From Pseudobdellovibrionaceae bacterium (GTDB taxonomy: Bacteria; Bdellovibrionota; Bdellovibrionia; Bdellovibrionales; UBA1609): a DNA stretch of 64,000 bases. The stretch is taken from assembly GCA_023898385.1 (NCBI GenBank), contig CP060220.1:558001-622000 (forward strand), in the 5' to 3' direction. Position 1 is the stretch's first letter; each line of letters starts with the position of its first letter. Below the pieces are notes generated by a model. It saw nothing but the letters and a program-made list of their open reading frames with translations. It had not been told where the DNA came from and made no database searches. This document shows positions 44,915-55,124 of the stretch, one piece after another. A program made the translations under genes and the position numbers.

Positions 44915-46324
44915 TTACATTTGACGAGCACGTCCACTGACAGCCAGGGCCGCCTCGCGAATTACCTCTGACAGTGTGGGATGGGCATGAAAACTTAAGG
45001 CCACATCTTCACTACTTCCGGCAAATTCCATGGCCACCACCAGTTCGCCCAACAAATCTGAAGCTCTGGGACCAACAATATGGGCACCTAGAATGCGGTC
45101 AGTGGTTTTGTCGGCAAGTATTTTTACTTGTCCTTCGGTGTGGCCAAGCGCCTTGGCGCGGCCATTTGCCGTAAATGGAAAAGTGCCTACGTTGAAAGAA
45201 ACACCAGCAGCTTTGAGTTCTTCTTCTGTTTTGCCCACCGAGGCGAATTCTGGCCACGTGTATATAACACTAGGTACGGTTTCATAGTTCACATGGCCAT
45301 GTTTTCCGGCAATGATTTCGGCTACGGCCACGCCTTCTTCTTCTGCCTTGTGTGCAAGCATGGGCCCTGGAATCACGTCTCCAATGGCGTAGATATGACT
45401 TTGTGATGTGCGCCAATGTCGATCCACCTCAACGACGCCGCGGTCATTGGTAGAAAGGCCCACGTTCTCAAGGCCAAGACCTTTTGTGTAAGGAGCTCGT
45501 CCTGCGGCGACCAGCACCACATCACACTTCACCTCCAGTGTGTCACCTTTTTTCATGCGCTCAATACTCACAGTTACCGTAGACCCTTTGACCTTGGCTT
45601 GAGATACTTTTGCATCCAGTTCAAAGGTGAACCCTTGTTTACTCAAGATTTGCTGTAAACGTTTTGAAAGTTTAGCATCCATGGGTCCGCAAATTTTTGA
45701 ACCATATTCGACAACTGTCACCTTGGCGCCAAGTCGCCCCCAAACAGAGCCCATTTCTAAGCCGATAGCGCCGGCGCCAACAACCACCATGTGTTCAGGT
45801 ACAGCAGGTAAAGACAAAGCTTCTGTGGAAGTGATAATATGCTTGCCGTCGACATCTAGGCCAGGGAGCGGCCGGGGCACGCTGCCGGTGGCGATCACTA
45901 TATTTTTACCCACAAGCGTTTGCGTTTTTCCGGCACTATCAGTGACCTCCACTTCGTGGGGGCCTTTAAATTTTCCCGTTCCCTGAAAGGCCGTAATCTT
46001 GTTTTTCTTAAACAAGTAATCAATGCCAGTAGTGAGTTCCTCAACAATTTTATCTTTTCGCTTGAGCATGGTCGAAAGATCCAACGACACAGAGCCTACA
46101 TTTACACCATGATGGCCCAGTTCTTCCTGGGCGGCTAAGAAATGTTCGCTGGATTCAAGTAAGGCCTTTGAAGGGATGCAGCCCACATTCAAACACGTGC
46201 CACCAAAAGTTTTATCTTTTTCAATCACTGCCGTGTTGAGGCCGAGTTGGGCGGCGCGAATGGCGCCTACGTAGCCACCGGGGCCTGAGCCAATAAAAAT
46301 CACGTCAAATTCATTTTGCGACAT
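44915..46324 (-). CDS. lpdA: Dihydrolipoyl dehydrogenase (E3)
   Basis: 469 residues. FAD motif GSGPGGYVGAIRAAQLG, redox disulphide GGTCLNVGCIPSK, NAD motif VVGAGAIGLEMGSVWGRLGA, and the C-terminal dimer/active-site motif HAHPTLSEV with the catalytic His. It reoxidises dihydrolipoamide in the 2-oxoglutarate dehydrogenase complex. Last gene of a sucA-sucB-lpd operon. Confidence 0.97.
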   Translation of the reverse strand: MSQNEFDVIFIGSGPGGYVGAIRAAQLGLNTAVIEKDKTFGGTCLNVGCIPSKALLESSEHFLAAQEELGHHGVNVGSVSLDLSTMLKRKDKIVEELTTGIDYLFKKNKITAFQGTGKFKGPHEVEVTDSAGKTQTLVGKNIVIATGSVPRPLPGLDVDGKHIITSTEALSLPAVPEHMVVVGAGAIGLEMGSVWGRLGAKVTVVEYGSKICGPMDAKLSKRLQQILSKQGFTFELDAKVSQAKVKGSTVTVSIERMKKGDTLEVKCDVVLVAAGRAPYTKGLGLENVGLSTNDRGVVEVDRHWRTSQSHIYAIGDVIPGPMLAHKAEEEGVAVAEIIAGKHGHVNYETVPSVIYTWPEFASVGKTEEELKAAGVSFNVGTFPFTANGRAKALGHTEGQVKILADKTTDRILGAHIVGPRASDLLGELVVAMEFAGSSEDVALSFHAHPTLSEVIREAALAVSGRARQM

Positions 46325-46345
46325 TAGAAATTCCTTAAGTTTTAA

Positions 46346-47593
46346 TTAAATGCCCAGAAAAATACGCGAGGGATCTTCAATGCATTCTTTAACCCGCACG
46401 AGGAAGCTTACAGATTCTTTTCCATCGATGATTCGGTGGTCATAAGAAAGTGCCACATACATCATGGGATGAACTTCTACTTGTCCTTTCACAGCCACGG
46501 GGCGCTCTTCGATCTTATGCATACCTAAGATGCCGCTTTGTGGTGGGTTCAATATGGGCGTGGACATCAGTGAACCGTAGACACCGCCATTACTGATAGT
46601 GAAAGTGCCTCCACTTAAATCATCTACGGTGAGTTTTCCATCACGAGCTTTCAATGCGTAATGTTTGATACTTTGTTCAATTTCAGCCACAGACAAACGA
46701 TCGGCATGACGGATCACGGGCACCACCAGACCCTTTTCAGTGCCAACGGCAATGCCAATATGATAGTAATTATGAAACACAATGTCTTTGCCGTCGATGT
46801 AGCCGTTTACCCGCGGGTACTCTTTAAGGGCTTCTACTACGGCTTTCACAAAAAATCCCATGAACCCCAAGCCGACACCGTATTTTTCTTTAAATGCATC
46901 TTTGTAACGATTGCGAAGGTCCATTATCGGGCCCATGTCGATCTCGTTAAAAGTAGTCAATATGGCTGCACTTTGTTGGGCTTCCACAAGTCGCTTGGCA
47001 ATGGTTTGTCTGAGCCGAGACATGGGTTCTCGAACGATTTCCTCGGTGCCGCCGCCCAAGTTCTGAGCCATCGGCAAGGGTGGGATTTTAGAGGGAGCCG
47101 GCGCAGTTGGCGCACTCACACTAGCGCCCGCCGGAGCACTGGCCGCAGTTAACATATCACCCTTAGTCACTCGTCCGCCACGTCCCGTGCCAGTCACAGT
47201 TTGGGGGTTGATGCCCGTTTCTGCGGCCATTCTTTGCACAGCTGGACTGCCGCTGGCTTTAAGATCGGGATGCGCACCGTTGCCCGAGCCATTCGTGCCG
47301 GCAGGTGGGGGAGGAGGTGTGGCCGAGGCACGGGGTGTGCCGCCGGCAGGTTTTGCAGCACTGGTGTCGATTTGTCCCACAACTTCGCCAATGGGAACCG
47401 TTTCTCCTTCGGGAGTGCTAATTTTTAGTAGGCCTGACTCTTCGGCCACCACTTCAACGCTGGCTTTGTCCGTTTCAAGGACCAAAAGCACATCGTCTCT
47501 ATTGACGTATTCTCCATCTTGTTTGCTCCACTCGGCAATTGTGGCCTCAGTAATGGACTCGCCAACGGCGGGGATTTTAATTGAAAATGCCAT
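46346..47593 (-). CDS. sucB: Dihydrolipoamide succinyltransferase (E2 of 2-oxoglutarate dehydrogenase)
   Basis: 415 residues. The lipoyl domain has LETDKASVEV (lipoyl-lysine), then a Pro/Ala/Gly-rich linker, a peripheral subunit-binding domain (SPAVQRMAAETGINPQTVTG), and the catalytic domain with LSYDHRIIDGKESVSFL (His-Asp motif). It transfers succinyl to CoA. Located between sucA and lpdA with short gaps. Confidence 0.97.
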   Translation of the reverse strand: MAFSIKIPAVGESITEATIAEWSKQDGEYVNRDDVLLVLETDKASVEVVAEESGLLKISTPEGETVPIGEVVGQIDTSAAKPAGGTPRASATPPPPPAGTNGSGNGAHPDLKASGSPAVQRMAAETGINPQTVTGTGRGGRVTKGDMLTAASAPAGASVSAPTAPAPSKIPPLPMAQNLGGGTEEIVREPMSRLRQTIAKRLVEAQQSAAILTTFNEIDMGPIMDLRNRYKDAFKEKYGVGLGFMGFFVKAVVEALKEYPRVNGYIDGKDIVFHNYYHIGIAVGTEKGLVVPVIRHADRLSVAEIEQSIKHYALKARDGKLTVDDLSGGTFTISNGGVYGSLMSTPILNPPQSGILGMHKIEERPVAVKGQVEVHPMMYVALSYDHRIIDGKESVSFLVRVKECIEDPSRIFLGI

Positions 47594-47617
47594 GTTGTGC
47601 TCTCTTTCTGTTCATCC

Positions 47618-50359
47618 TTAAATCATTAAACATTCATTGACGATGGCTTGTTGTTCCGCCACATGCACTTTGTGCGAACCGGTGGCTGGTGTGGCTCGTT
47701 CTGTACGGCCTACATATTCTACAGGCATTTTGTTGAGACCCAAATCTTTTAAAAGGTCCTCGATTTTTGGTGCGATGTATGTATATGCACCCATATTTTT
47801 TGGTTCCTCTTGCGCCCAGATCACTCGCTTAAGCCCTGGGTAACCACCTAAGAAAGCCGCCAGTTGGATTTTTGGAAAAGGCGAAAGTTGTTCCACTCGA
47901 ATGATAGCAAGCTTCTTATCAATGGGGCTTTTTTCGCGCTCACTGACAAGATCATAGTAAAGTTTGCCGGTGCACAAAATCACATTCTCTACAGCAGCTG
48001 TGTCAGGCTCTTTCGGGTCGGGAATCACCTCTTGAAAGGGACCAGTGGCTAACTCTTCGAGTGTAGACACAACCATGGGATGCCGGAGCAATGATTTAGG
48101 TGACATAATGACTAAAGGCTTTCGAAAATCCCGTTTCATTTGTCGCCGTAGAGCGTGAAACAAGTTGGCCGGTGTTGTGAGATTGCAGACTTGCATGCTG
48201 GCTCCGGCACAGAGTTGTAGAAAACGCTCTAGTCGTGCGCTTGAATGCTCAGGTCCTTGTCCCTCATAGCCGTGGGGCAATAACAACGTCAGGCCGACCA
48301 TTCGCGCCCACTTATCTTCGCCAGAGGAGAGGAATTGGTCGATGATGATTTGTGCGCCGTTAGCAAAGTCTCCAAATTGCGCTTCCCAAATGGTCATAAA
48401 CGAAGGGTCGGTGATGGCGTTTCCATATTCAAAACCCAAGACAGCCATTTCAGAAAGGGGGCTGTTGTAAATGCAAAATTCTTTATTGGGATTGATCTGA
48501 GCAATGGGCTTGTAAGGCTCACCCGTTTTTGTGTCAAAATAAACAGCATGTCGATGGGTGAACGTACCGCGCATCACATCTTGGCCGGTGATTCGTACAG
48601 AAATATTTTCTGACACTAAGCTTGCGTAGGACAAAAGCTCAGCCATGCCCCAGTCAATGTTATTGTCTTCCATCATCTTGGCTCGCTGCTCAAGAAGTCG
48701 CTTCACTTTAGAGTGGATATTAAACCCATCTGGCGTTTGCGTGAGAAACTGGCTTAGCTCTTTTAATTTTTCCGCATTCACCGAGGTGTCCCAGGTCTTT
48801 TCAAAGTCCTCTAGTGTACCTCGACGCAATTTTTGCCATTGGCCACCAAACACTTGGGGCTTAAACTCGGGCGGATTCTGGCGAACATCTTCTAAAATCG
48901 CCTGCAGGTTGTCCATTTTTTCTTGGTAAAGATTGTCAGCCCAACTTTGATCAATGACGCCCTCTTTAACCAGAGTTTCTGTGTAGATGGCTTTGGCCGT
49001 GGGGTGTTTTTTAATCACGTCATACATAAGGGGTTGGGTGAATGCGGGTTCGTCACTCTCGTTGTGACCAAAGCGTCGATAGCAAATGAGGTCAATCACC
49101 ACGTCTTGTCCAAATTCTTGCCGAAACCGAAGGGCCATGTTCATGGCGCGCACACAGGCTTCGGGGTCGTCGCCGTTGACCAACATAACGGGAGCTTTGA
49201 TGGCTTTTGCCATATCAGAACTGTAACGAGTGGAGCGATCATCTACTGGATTGGTGGTGAAACCCACTTGATTGTTGATAATCACATGGATGGTGCCGCC
49301 CACGGTATAACCTTTAAGTTGAGACAGCTGCAGAGTTTCACTCACAATGCCTTGTCCAGAAAAGGCGGCGTCACCGTGTATGAGCACATTCACCACTTTT
49401 TTTCGCTCGCCGGTATCGTTATGAAAGCGTTGTTTGGCTCGGGTCATGCCGCAGGCCACAGGATTGACAGCCTCGAGATGGGAGGGATTAAAGGCCAGCG
49501 AAACATGGCAGGTGCCATGTGGAGTTTCTTTGTCAGTGGAATGGCCCAAATGATATTTTACGTCGCCCTCATATCCTGATAGTCCAATGATATTTCCACT
49601 GAACTCTCCAAAAATGGTTTCAATGGCTTTATCCATGAAATTAGCAAGGACATTGATTCGGCCTCGATGGGCCATGCCAATAACAATTTCTTTTACACCC
49701 TTTTTGGTTCCCGTAGAAACTAAGGTTTCGAGCATGGGCAATAGCGAGTCGCCGCCTTCCACCGAAAATCGCTTTGCACCCACAAACCGAGAGTGAAGGA
49801 ACTTTTCAAGGGACTCTGTGCGAATGAGCGATCGCAGAATTTGCTTTTTGTCTTCAGCCTCTAGCTGAAAGTCCGGGGACTTTTGTTCCATTTCGCGGTT
49901 AAACCACTCGCGCACGTTATCTTCACAGCCAGAAACCTGCACAGCCAGTGTTCCGCAATAGGTCGATTCTAAAAACGCAATAATGTCTTTGAGGGGAGCA
50001 TTCGGTAGCCCCACCAATCCGCCGGATTTAAAAGGTTTATTTAAATCTGTTTCGCTCAAGCGAAAACGCTCCAATGCAAATTGCGACAGATCTTTTTGGG
50101 TCAAGTTCAAAGGGTCAAGATGGGCGGCTTGGTGGCCGTAGTCGCGGTATTCTTTGATGAGGTTATACACACCGATCTCTTGATCAGACAGCTGTCCGGC
50201 GCCCGCTAAATTTTGCGCAAACTCCATCCCTTCAAAAAACAAGCGCCATTCAGGGTCGATGCTATCGGGATTTTTTAAAAAGTGACTGTATTGTTCTTCT
50301 ATGTATTCCAGGTTTCCGCGAGAGAGATAGCTGAATTTCTCTGAAGAGGGTTGCGCCAT
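47618..50359 (-). CDS. sucA: 2-oxoglutarate dehydrogenase E1
   Basis: 913 residues, normal length. The N-terminal SucA segment (GNLEYIEEQYSHFLKNPDSI) recruits the complex. The ThDP domain shows GMAHRGRINVLANFM, HGDAAFSGQGIVSETLQLSQ and the GDD...N-type metal site (VNGDDPEACVRAMNMALRFR). The transketolase-like and C-terminal domains follow (LLPHGYEGQGPEHSSARLER, IWAQEEPKNMGAY). First gene of the operon; it catalyses the decarboxylating step of the TCA cycle. Confidence 0.97.
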   Translation of the reverse strand: MAQPSSEKFSYLSRGNLEYIEEQYSHFLKNPDSIDPEWRLFFEGMEFAQNLAGAGQLSDQEIGVYNLIKEYRDYGHQAAHLDPLNLTQKDLSQFALERFRLSETDLNKPFKSGGLVGLPNAPLKDIIAFLESTYCGTLAVQVSGCEDNVREWFNREMEQKSPDFQLEAEDKKQILRSLIRTESLEKFLHSRFVGAKRFSVEGGDSLLPMLETLVSTGTKKGVKEIVIGMAHRGRINVLANFMDKAIETIFGEFSGNIIGLSGYEGDVKYHLGHSTDKETPHGTCHVSLAFNPSHLEAVNPVACGMTRAKQRFHNDTGERKKVVNVLIHGDAAFSGQGIVSETLQLSQLKGYTVGGTIHVIINNQVGFTTNPVDDRSTRYSSDMAKAIKAPVMLVNGDDPEACVRAMNMALRFRQEFGQDVVIDLICYRRFGHNESDEPAFTQPLMYDVIKKHPTAKAIYTETLVKEGVIDQSWADNLYQEKMDNLQAILEDVRQNPPEFKPQVFGGQWQKLRRGTLEDFEKTWDTSVNAEKLKELSQFLTQTPDGFNIHSKVKRLLEQRAKMMEDNNIDWGMAELLSYASLVSENISVRITGQDVMRGTFTHRHAVYFDTKTGEPYKPIAQINPNKEFCIYNSPLSEMAVLGFEYGNAITDPSFMTIWEAQFGDFANGAQIIIDQFLSSGEDKWARMVGLTLLLPHGYEGQGPEHSSARLERFLQLCAGASMQVCNLTTPANLFHALRRQMKRDFRKPLVIMSPKSLLRHPMVVSTLEELATGPFQEVIPDPKEPDTAAVENVILCTGKLYYDLVSEREKSPIDKKLAIIRVEQLSPFPKIQLAAFLGGYPGLKRVIWAQEEPKNMGAYTYIAPKIEDLLKDLGLNKMPVEYVGRTERATPATGSHKVHVAEQQAIVNECLMI

Positions 50360-50579
50360 GATACTGTCCTGATGTTGTGGAATCGAGTTACTATGTGCTT
50401 AAGATATAACAATTATTTTTAAAAAGTGGCACCCGAGAAACCAATTGGGGCTGGTTTTCCTAAATTATTAATGCACTGCATGTTTTACCTCCTGGCCCTT
50501 TGTGGTGCTAGCCAGCGTTACATAATGTTTGTATGAAGATTCAAGTTTTAATCAGTCAAAGAGAGTTGGGGATGGTTCT

Positions 50580-52316
50580 ATGAAATGGGCAGTGAACCCT
50601 GTAGGTTCAGCATTGAAATGGACAAAAATGTTTTCTGTGGTTTTGGGCGGCATCTGGCTCATGTTGGTTCCGTCAACCGTGTGGGGTTTCGGTACTGATT
50701 TATCACAAGCCGCAAAGCAATCCCTTGTTGAATTTAAAGCAGACCCCGTAGGGGTGATGAATCGTCCGCTGGTGAAACGATTTTCGCCGAAAACGTCTTT
50801 GCCGGTGTCCGCAATGCGAAGCGAGTTGTCGCCAGAGGAGATCTTTCGGCGAAAATTATCTGTTCGCCGACAAATTTGTGGCGACCAAGGTTGTACAATG
50901 GACCCATTTGGGTTGCGTGCTTTGATGGAGGCGGACGATTTAGCGGAAAACTTAGTAGACACCCCCGAGGGCTTAGTAAAAAGTTTGGATCAGGTGCAAA
51001 ATCTAAATTTACTCTCTGGCGAAATTAGCAATCAGCCTTGGTCTGACTATTACTGGCCCGTGTATCAAGGGCTTGTGGGCAATCGCTATGCCGATGGATT
51101 TTTGTTTAAAAATGAAAATTGGTTAGAATATCTAAAAGCCGCCATTCAACCCGAGAAGACCCTTTTGTATTTGTGGGACAATCGGTTTCGTCCCGGTGAA
51201 GAAGAATCCTTTGCAAAACAAATAGATCGGTTATCACCATCAGAAAAGTACGACTTGCTGATCGGTGTGGAGGATGTCCCGGCTTTTGATAAGGCGTGGC
51301 AAGAAGCTGTAAATTGGTCAGAGGGAGATTGGCCGCGGGGGTACATCACCCCATGGCAGTGGGCCGAGGGGCAAAACTATTATAATTCCAGTGAAAAGCA
51401 CGAAGTGGAGCCGTGGATGGGACTTTGCCATGGCTGGGCGGGTGCCAGCTATAATATGCCACGCCCAGAGAAAGTAGTTCAGGTTCTGGCTGCTGATGGC
51501 AAGACGCCCCTTAAATTTTATCCATCAGATATTAAAGCGCTGACCACTTACTTTTGGGCCAAGCACCGAATGCCGGCGCGCTATATCAGCGGTCGTTGCA
51601 ACGAAAAAGAGCCTGAGCAAGACAAAGACACGGGGCGAGTGCTGCGCGATGAATGTTACGATACAAACCCTGGGTCATGGCACCTTTCTGTGGTGAACCA
51701 AGTGGGCAAAAGCCGACGAAGCTTTGTTATGGATTCGGCTTTTGACTATGAGGTTTGGAATCAGCCTGTGAAAAGTTATCGGTACATCTACATGAACCCG
51801 GTGACTAACGACACGTCCACGGATTGGCGGAAGGTGATGGTGGGCTTTGACGATCCGGCCACCGTGCAAAATGATGTGTTTAGAAAATTTCGGTTGAAGA
51901 AAAAAGAATTCTACAACGACAGACCCAATATGAAGCCTAAATATTTAGTGGCTGTGCTGATGGAAGTGGGGTACTTGGCAGAAACTTTGCCCGTTCAGGC
52001 GCCGAAGGACTCGCCGAGCGAGGATGCCGTTTCCTATGTCCAATACATGTATGACCTAGAGCTCAACGAACAGGGCGAAATTCTCGGCGGCGAGTGGTAC
52101 TCCAATATGCATCCGGATTTTTTATGGAACGTGCCGGCCGGGGTTGTTGAAGAAAAAGCTTACTACACCTACTTAGATCGAGTTCTCGAAGGGGAGTGGA
52201 GCGGTGAGGCTGAGCTTCCGCCAGAATGGCAAAAATCAGCAAAACTAGAGGCCATCTTAGAGAGCAAGCCTTTGGCGCGAATACTTGATGTTCTTATTGA
52301 GCAGTCGAGGCGCTGA
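50580..52316 (+). CDS. Secreted transglutaminase-elicitor family protein
   Basis: 578 residues from the ATG at 50580 (GGGGA upstream; the frame opens at 50529). The signal peptide ends PSTVWG. The core matches the Phytophthora-type transglutaminase elicitor (GP42) family known also in bacteria: VEPWMGLCHGWAGAS (nucleophile Cys283), YDTNPGSWHLSVVN (His368) and SFVMDSAFDYEVWNQP (Asp385). This gives a Cys-His-Asp triad for protein cross-linking or amide chemistry. Secreted and single-gene. The target in bacteria is unknown; prey or envelope proteins are plausible. Confidence 0.85.
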   Translation: MKWAVNPVGSALKWTKMFSVVLGGIWLMLVPSTVWGFGTDLSQAAKQSLVEFKADPVGVMNRPLVKRFSPKTSLPVSAMRSELSPEEIFRRKLSVRRQICGDQGCTMDPFGLRALMEADDLAENLVDTPEGLVKSLDQVQNLNLLSGEISNQPWSDYYWPVYQGLVGNRYADGFLFKNENWLEYLKAAIQPEKTLLYLWDNRFRPGEEESFAKQIDRLSPSEKYDLLIGVEDVPAFDKAWQEAVNWSEGDWPRGYITPWQWAEGQNYYNSSEKHEVEPWMGLCHGWAGASYNMPRPEKVVQVLAADGKTPLKFYPSDIKALTTYFWAKHRMPARYISGRCNEKEPEQDKDTGRVLRDECYDTNPGSWHLSVVNQVGKSRRSFVMDSAFDYEVWNQPVKSYRYIYMNPVTNDTSTDWRKVMVGFDDPATVQNDVFRKFRLKKKEFYNDRPNMKPKYLVAVLMEVGYLAETLPVQAPKDSPSEDAVSYVQYMYDLELNEQGEILGGEWYSNMHPDFLWNVPAGVVEEKAYYTYLDRVLEGEWSGEAELPPEWQKSAKLEAILESKPLARILDVLIEQSRR

Positions 52317-52387
52317 CCCCTCTGACCTAAGTAGTTTAAATACTTTAAGTTAATTGTTAATTGCTGGCGATAGTATATGCTAGTCAC

Positions 52388-53308
52388 ATGGACTATCTTC
52401 ACCATCTAGCAAGCTGGACCAGTCAATTTCACTGGCTTCCTGATTTTTGGGATTTCAATATAGCCACCATTGATGGCAAACCCATCACCTTAGGTACGGT
52501 TCTTACCGGAATAGTTCTTCTTATTTTAGGATATTTTTTATGTCGACAGCTCAGTCGGTGGTTTGGGCGACGCGTACTCTCCCGTTTAGATATTGATGAA
52601 TCACTGAAGCACACTCTGCAGACCATCATCTTTTATGTGCTTTTGATAATACTCACGTTGTTTGTTTTGCGATTACTGAATGTACCCGTTACCATCTTCA
52701 CAGTTCTCGGTGGAGCTCTTGCTATCGGAGTCGGTTTTGGTTCACAAAATATTGTAAATAACTTTATTAGCGGTTTGATTATTATGATTGAACGGCCGGT
52801 CCGTGTGGGCGATTTCATCCAGCTAGAAAGCCTAGGGGGCCGGGTGGAACATATTGGGGCCCGCTCCACTCGAATTAAATCTCTCGATAATACCCATATT
52901 GTTGTTCCCAATAGTTCTTTCTTAGAGAAAAACGTTTTGAATTGGACTTTGAGTGATGATCTGGTCCGAATCAAAGTGGCCGTAGGGGTGGCCTATGGTT
53001 CAGATACAGAGCGAGTGGAGAATTTTCTCAAGCAAGCAGCTGGCGAAGAAGATGCCATTTTGAAATACCCAGAGCCCATCGTTGTGTTTGCGGATTTTGG
53101 CGATAATTCACTGAATTTTGAAGTGTATTTCTGGACTCATCTCACAGACATGATGAATATCAAATTGTTGCAGAGCCGATTGCGCTTTCGAATCGATCAT
53201 ATCTTCCGCGAGGGCGGCGTTGTGATCGCCTTTCCGCAACGAGATGTTCACCTCGATACATTGCGCCCCCTGCAGGTGGAAGTGGTTCAGCCAACAAGTA
53301 AGCATTAG
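52388..53308 (+). CDS. MscS-family mechanosensitive channel
   Basis: 306 residues from the ATG at 52388 (an in-frame TTG lies at 52361). Three membrane segments (TLGTVLTGIVLLILGYFL; TIIFYVLLIILTLFVLRLL; the pore helix FTVLGGALAIGVGFGSQNIV). The MscS beta domain (FIQLESLGGRVEHIGARSTR, VVPNSSFLEKNVLNWTLSD) follows, then the alpha/beta domain. It releases solutes on hypo-osmotic shock. Confidence 0.94.
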   Translation: MDYLHHLASWTSQFHWLPDFWDFNIATIDGKPITLGTVLTGIVLLILGYFLCRQLSRWFGRRVLSRLDIDESLKHTLQTIIFYVLLIILTLFVLRLLNVPVTIFTVLGGALAIGVGFGSQNIVNNFISGLIIMIERPVRVGDFIQLESLGGRVEHIGARSTRIKSLDNTHIVVPNSSFLEKNVLNWTLSDDLVRIKVAVGVAYGSDTERVENFLKQAAGEEDAILKYPEPIVVFADFGDNSLNFEVYFWTHLTDMMNIKLLQSRLRFRIDHIFREGGVVIAFPQRDVHLDTLRPLQVEVVQPTSKH

Positions 53309-53434
53309 GCGCCGTGTTATCGGGCTCTAGAGACTTCCTTTTAGGGTCACATGGCGCTATTTTGAAGGCGCTTTACCGCCATTTTAGGATGTAGATAACC
53401 TAGGGGACTTGCGATCAAACCTGCCGTTGCAACC

Positions 53435-54481
53435 ATGGACGTAAAAGATTTTGCCTCCATGGATTTCTATCAAGATCACCTCAATCAAGTGAGTCGCAGT
53501 TTTGCGTTTTGTATTGAGCAGCTGGAGTGGCCTTTGCGCCATTGGGTGAGTTTGACCTATTTGGTCTGTCGCATGTTAGACACCATTGAAGATGCCGAGT
53601 GGTCAGCCGATGAAGATCAAAAAATTCAATTTCATGAGTTTGATCAGCTGATGAGTGGCACCAGCGCCTTGAATAATCTGAAGCTTTGGCAACAGCGATT
53701 TCCCAAACACATTCCAAAGGGTGAGCAAAAGCTCATTGCTGAAAGTGAACGGGTATTTTTAGATTTTCACTCCTACCCAGAGGATGTGCGAAGAACAGTG
53801 CAGTTTGTCGGCGTGACCATGAGCTCGGGTATGCAGAAGTTCGCGGGGCGAAGTGGCGCAGGGATTGTTCGGTTAAAAAATCTTTGTGATGTGAATCGGT
53901 ATTGCTTTTTTGTGGCCGGTCTTGTGGGCGAGGGCTTGACGCGATTATTGTCTTTAGTCGACTCAAAAGTGGAGCTCACCTCGAAGCGACTTTTGGCATC
54001 CCATCACTTTGGCCAGTTCTTACAAAAAGTGAACTTACTAAAAGATCAAGGCGACGATGAGAAAGTGGGGCGGTTTCTAGTCCCCTCAAGGCGAGAACTC
54101 ACCGACAGTTTGGGTAAGAATGCTCTTCAGGCCAAAGAATATTTGTACAGTATCCCCCTTGAACATCAAGGATATCGTCTGTTTTGTGCTTGGTCTTTGT
54201 TTTTGGGGTTGGCCTCATTGCCTTGGACAAACGCCGCCTATGTGAGTGGTAAAAAATTGAAGATACCTCGTTTTGAAACTGCAAAAATATTAGCCGATGT
54301 GAAAAGTCGCATAGATAAGCCCGAAGCCCTCAATCATTTATTTGAAGAGCTATTTACAAAAGCCGGTCTGAAAAGGCGCGAGTTTGCGGTGAATTGTTCA
54401 AGTGTGGGGCCTTGGCCCAGTGACCTTTATAGTGGGGCCCTTCAGCGTTCAGACCTCGTGGACCTTGGGGTTTGTGAGTAA
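53435..54481 (+). CDS. Squalene/phytoene synthase-like prenyltransferase
   Basis: 348 residues. Two Asp-rich motifs: LDTIED (49-53) and KDQGDDEKVGRFLVP. NRYCFFVAGLVGEGLTRL is the family's pyrophosphate-binding/active-site segment, and SRSFAFCIEQL is the N-terminal signature. It condenses two prenyl diphosphates head to head. Squalene-type (hopanoid) or carotenoid products are possible; no downstream cyclase or desaturase is present. The PAP2 gene overlaps its end. Confidence 0.87.
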   Translation: MDVKDFASMDFYQDHLNQVSRSFAFCIEQLEWPLRHWVSLTYLVCRMLDTIEDAEWSADEDQKIQFHEFDQLMSGTSALNNLKLWQQRFPKHIPKGEQKLIAESERVFLDFHSYPEDVRRTVQFVGVTMSSGMQKFAGRSGAGIVRLKNLCDVNRYCFFVAGLVGEGLTRLLSLVDSKVELTSKRLLASHHFGQFLQKVNLLKDQGDDEKVGRFLVPSRRELTDSLGKNALQAKEYLYSIPLEHQGYRLFCAWSLFLGLASLPWTNAAYVSGKKLKIPRFETAKILADVKSRIDKPEALNHLFEELFTKAGLKRREFAVNCSSVGPWPSDLYSGALQRSDLVDLGVCE

Positions 54482-55085
54482 AGATATGTTAGAGACCCTG
54501 CAGTCTTTTGATGAGTCCCTGTTTTTGTTGATCAACAAATCTTGGGTGAATGGTGCATTTGATGTATTTTTTCCGTTTATTACGGACCTTTTAAAAAAAC
54601 CTTGGGCTGTGATGGGGGCCTTGCCCTTGTTGTTGGGATTTTGGGTGTATAAACAGCGGGGATACGCGATCAAGGGCATCGTGGCGGCCCTTCTCGTGGT
54701 TTCGGCTTGTGATTTGTTTTCCTACCGGGTGATTAAGTCTATAGTTAAGCGCCCACGGCCCAATCATATCGAGGCCTTGGCGTCCACCGTTCGAGTGCCG
54801 GGTCGGCCGCCGAGTCCAAGTTTCCCTTCTAATCACGCCACAAATATGTTTGGCCTGGCCGTGGTTCTTAGCTGGTATATCCCTGCGGGATTTTGGTTAT
54901 TTTATTTATACGCGGCACTTGTGGCTTATAGCCGGGTTTACGTGGGGGTACATTTTCCACTGGATGTGACTGTGGGCGCCTGTCTCGGCGTGGGCGTGGC
55001 GTTTTTATTGCGAAAGGGACTTTTTGAAAGGGTGAAGTGGTTTCAGTTTCCCCGAGGCCCTTCGGTGAATCTGAGCCCCAGGTAA
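54474..55085 (+). CDS. PAP2-family membrane phosphatase
   Basis: 203 residues from the GTG at 54474 (TTGGGG upstream; an ATG at 54486 is the alternative), overlapping the stop of the prenyl synthase gene by 8 nt. The three PAP2 motifs are present: KSIVKRPRPNH, SFPSNHATNMFG (PSxH) and SRVYVGVHFPLDV. About five membrane helices. It dephosphorylates lipid phosphates or prenyl diphosphates. The coupling to a prenyl synthase fits an isoprenoid phosphate substrate. Confidence 0.9.
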   Translation: MSKDMLETLQSFDESLFLLINKSWVNGAFDVFFPFITDLLKKPWAVMGALPLLLGFWVYKQRGYAIKGIVAALLVVSACDLFSYRVIKSIVKRPRPNHIEALASTVRVPGRPPSPSFPSNHATNMFGLAVVLSWYIPAGFWLFYLYAALVAYSRVYVGVHFPLDVTVGACLGVGVAFLLRKGLFERVKWFQFPRGPSVNLSPR

Positions 55086-55124
55086 AAATCGACCGCCATC
55101 ACCGGCGGTCCTACTAGTCTTCTG

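Noticed and set aside
48923..49579. 218-residue plus-strand ORF within sucA
   Set aside because: Shadow of a conserved gene on the opposite strand.
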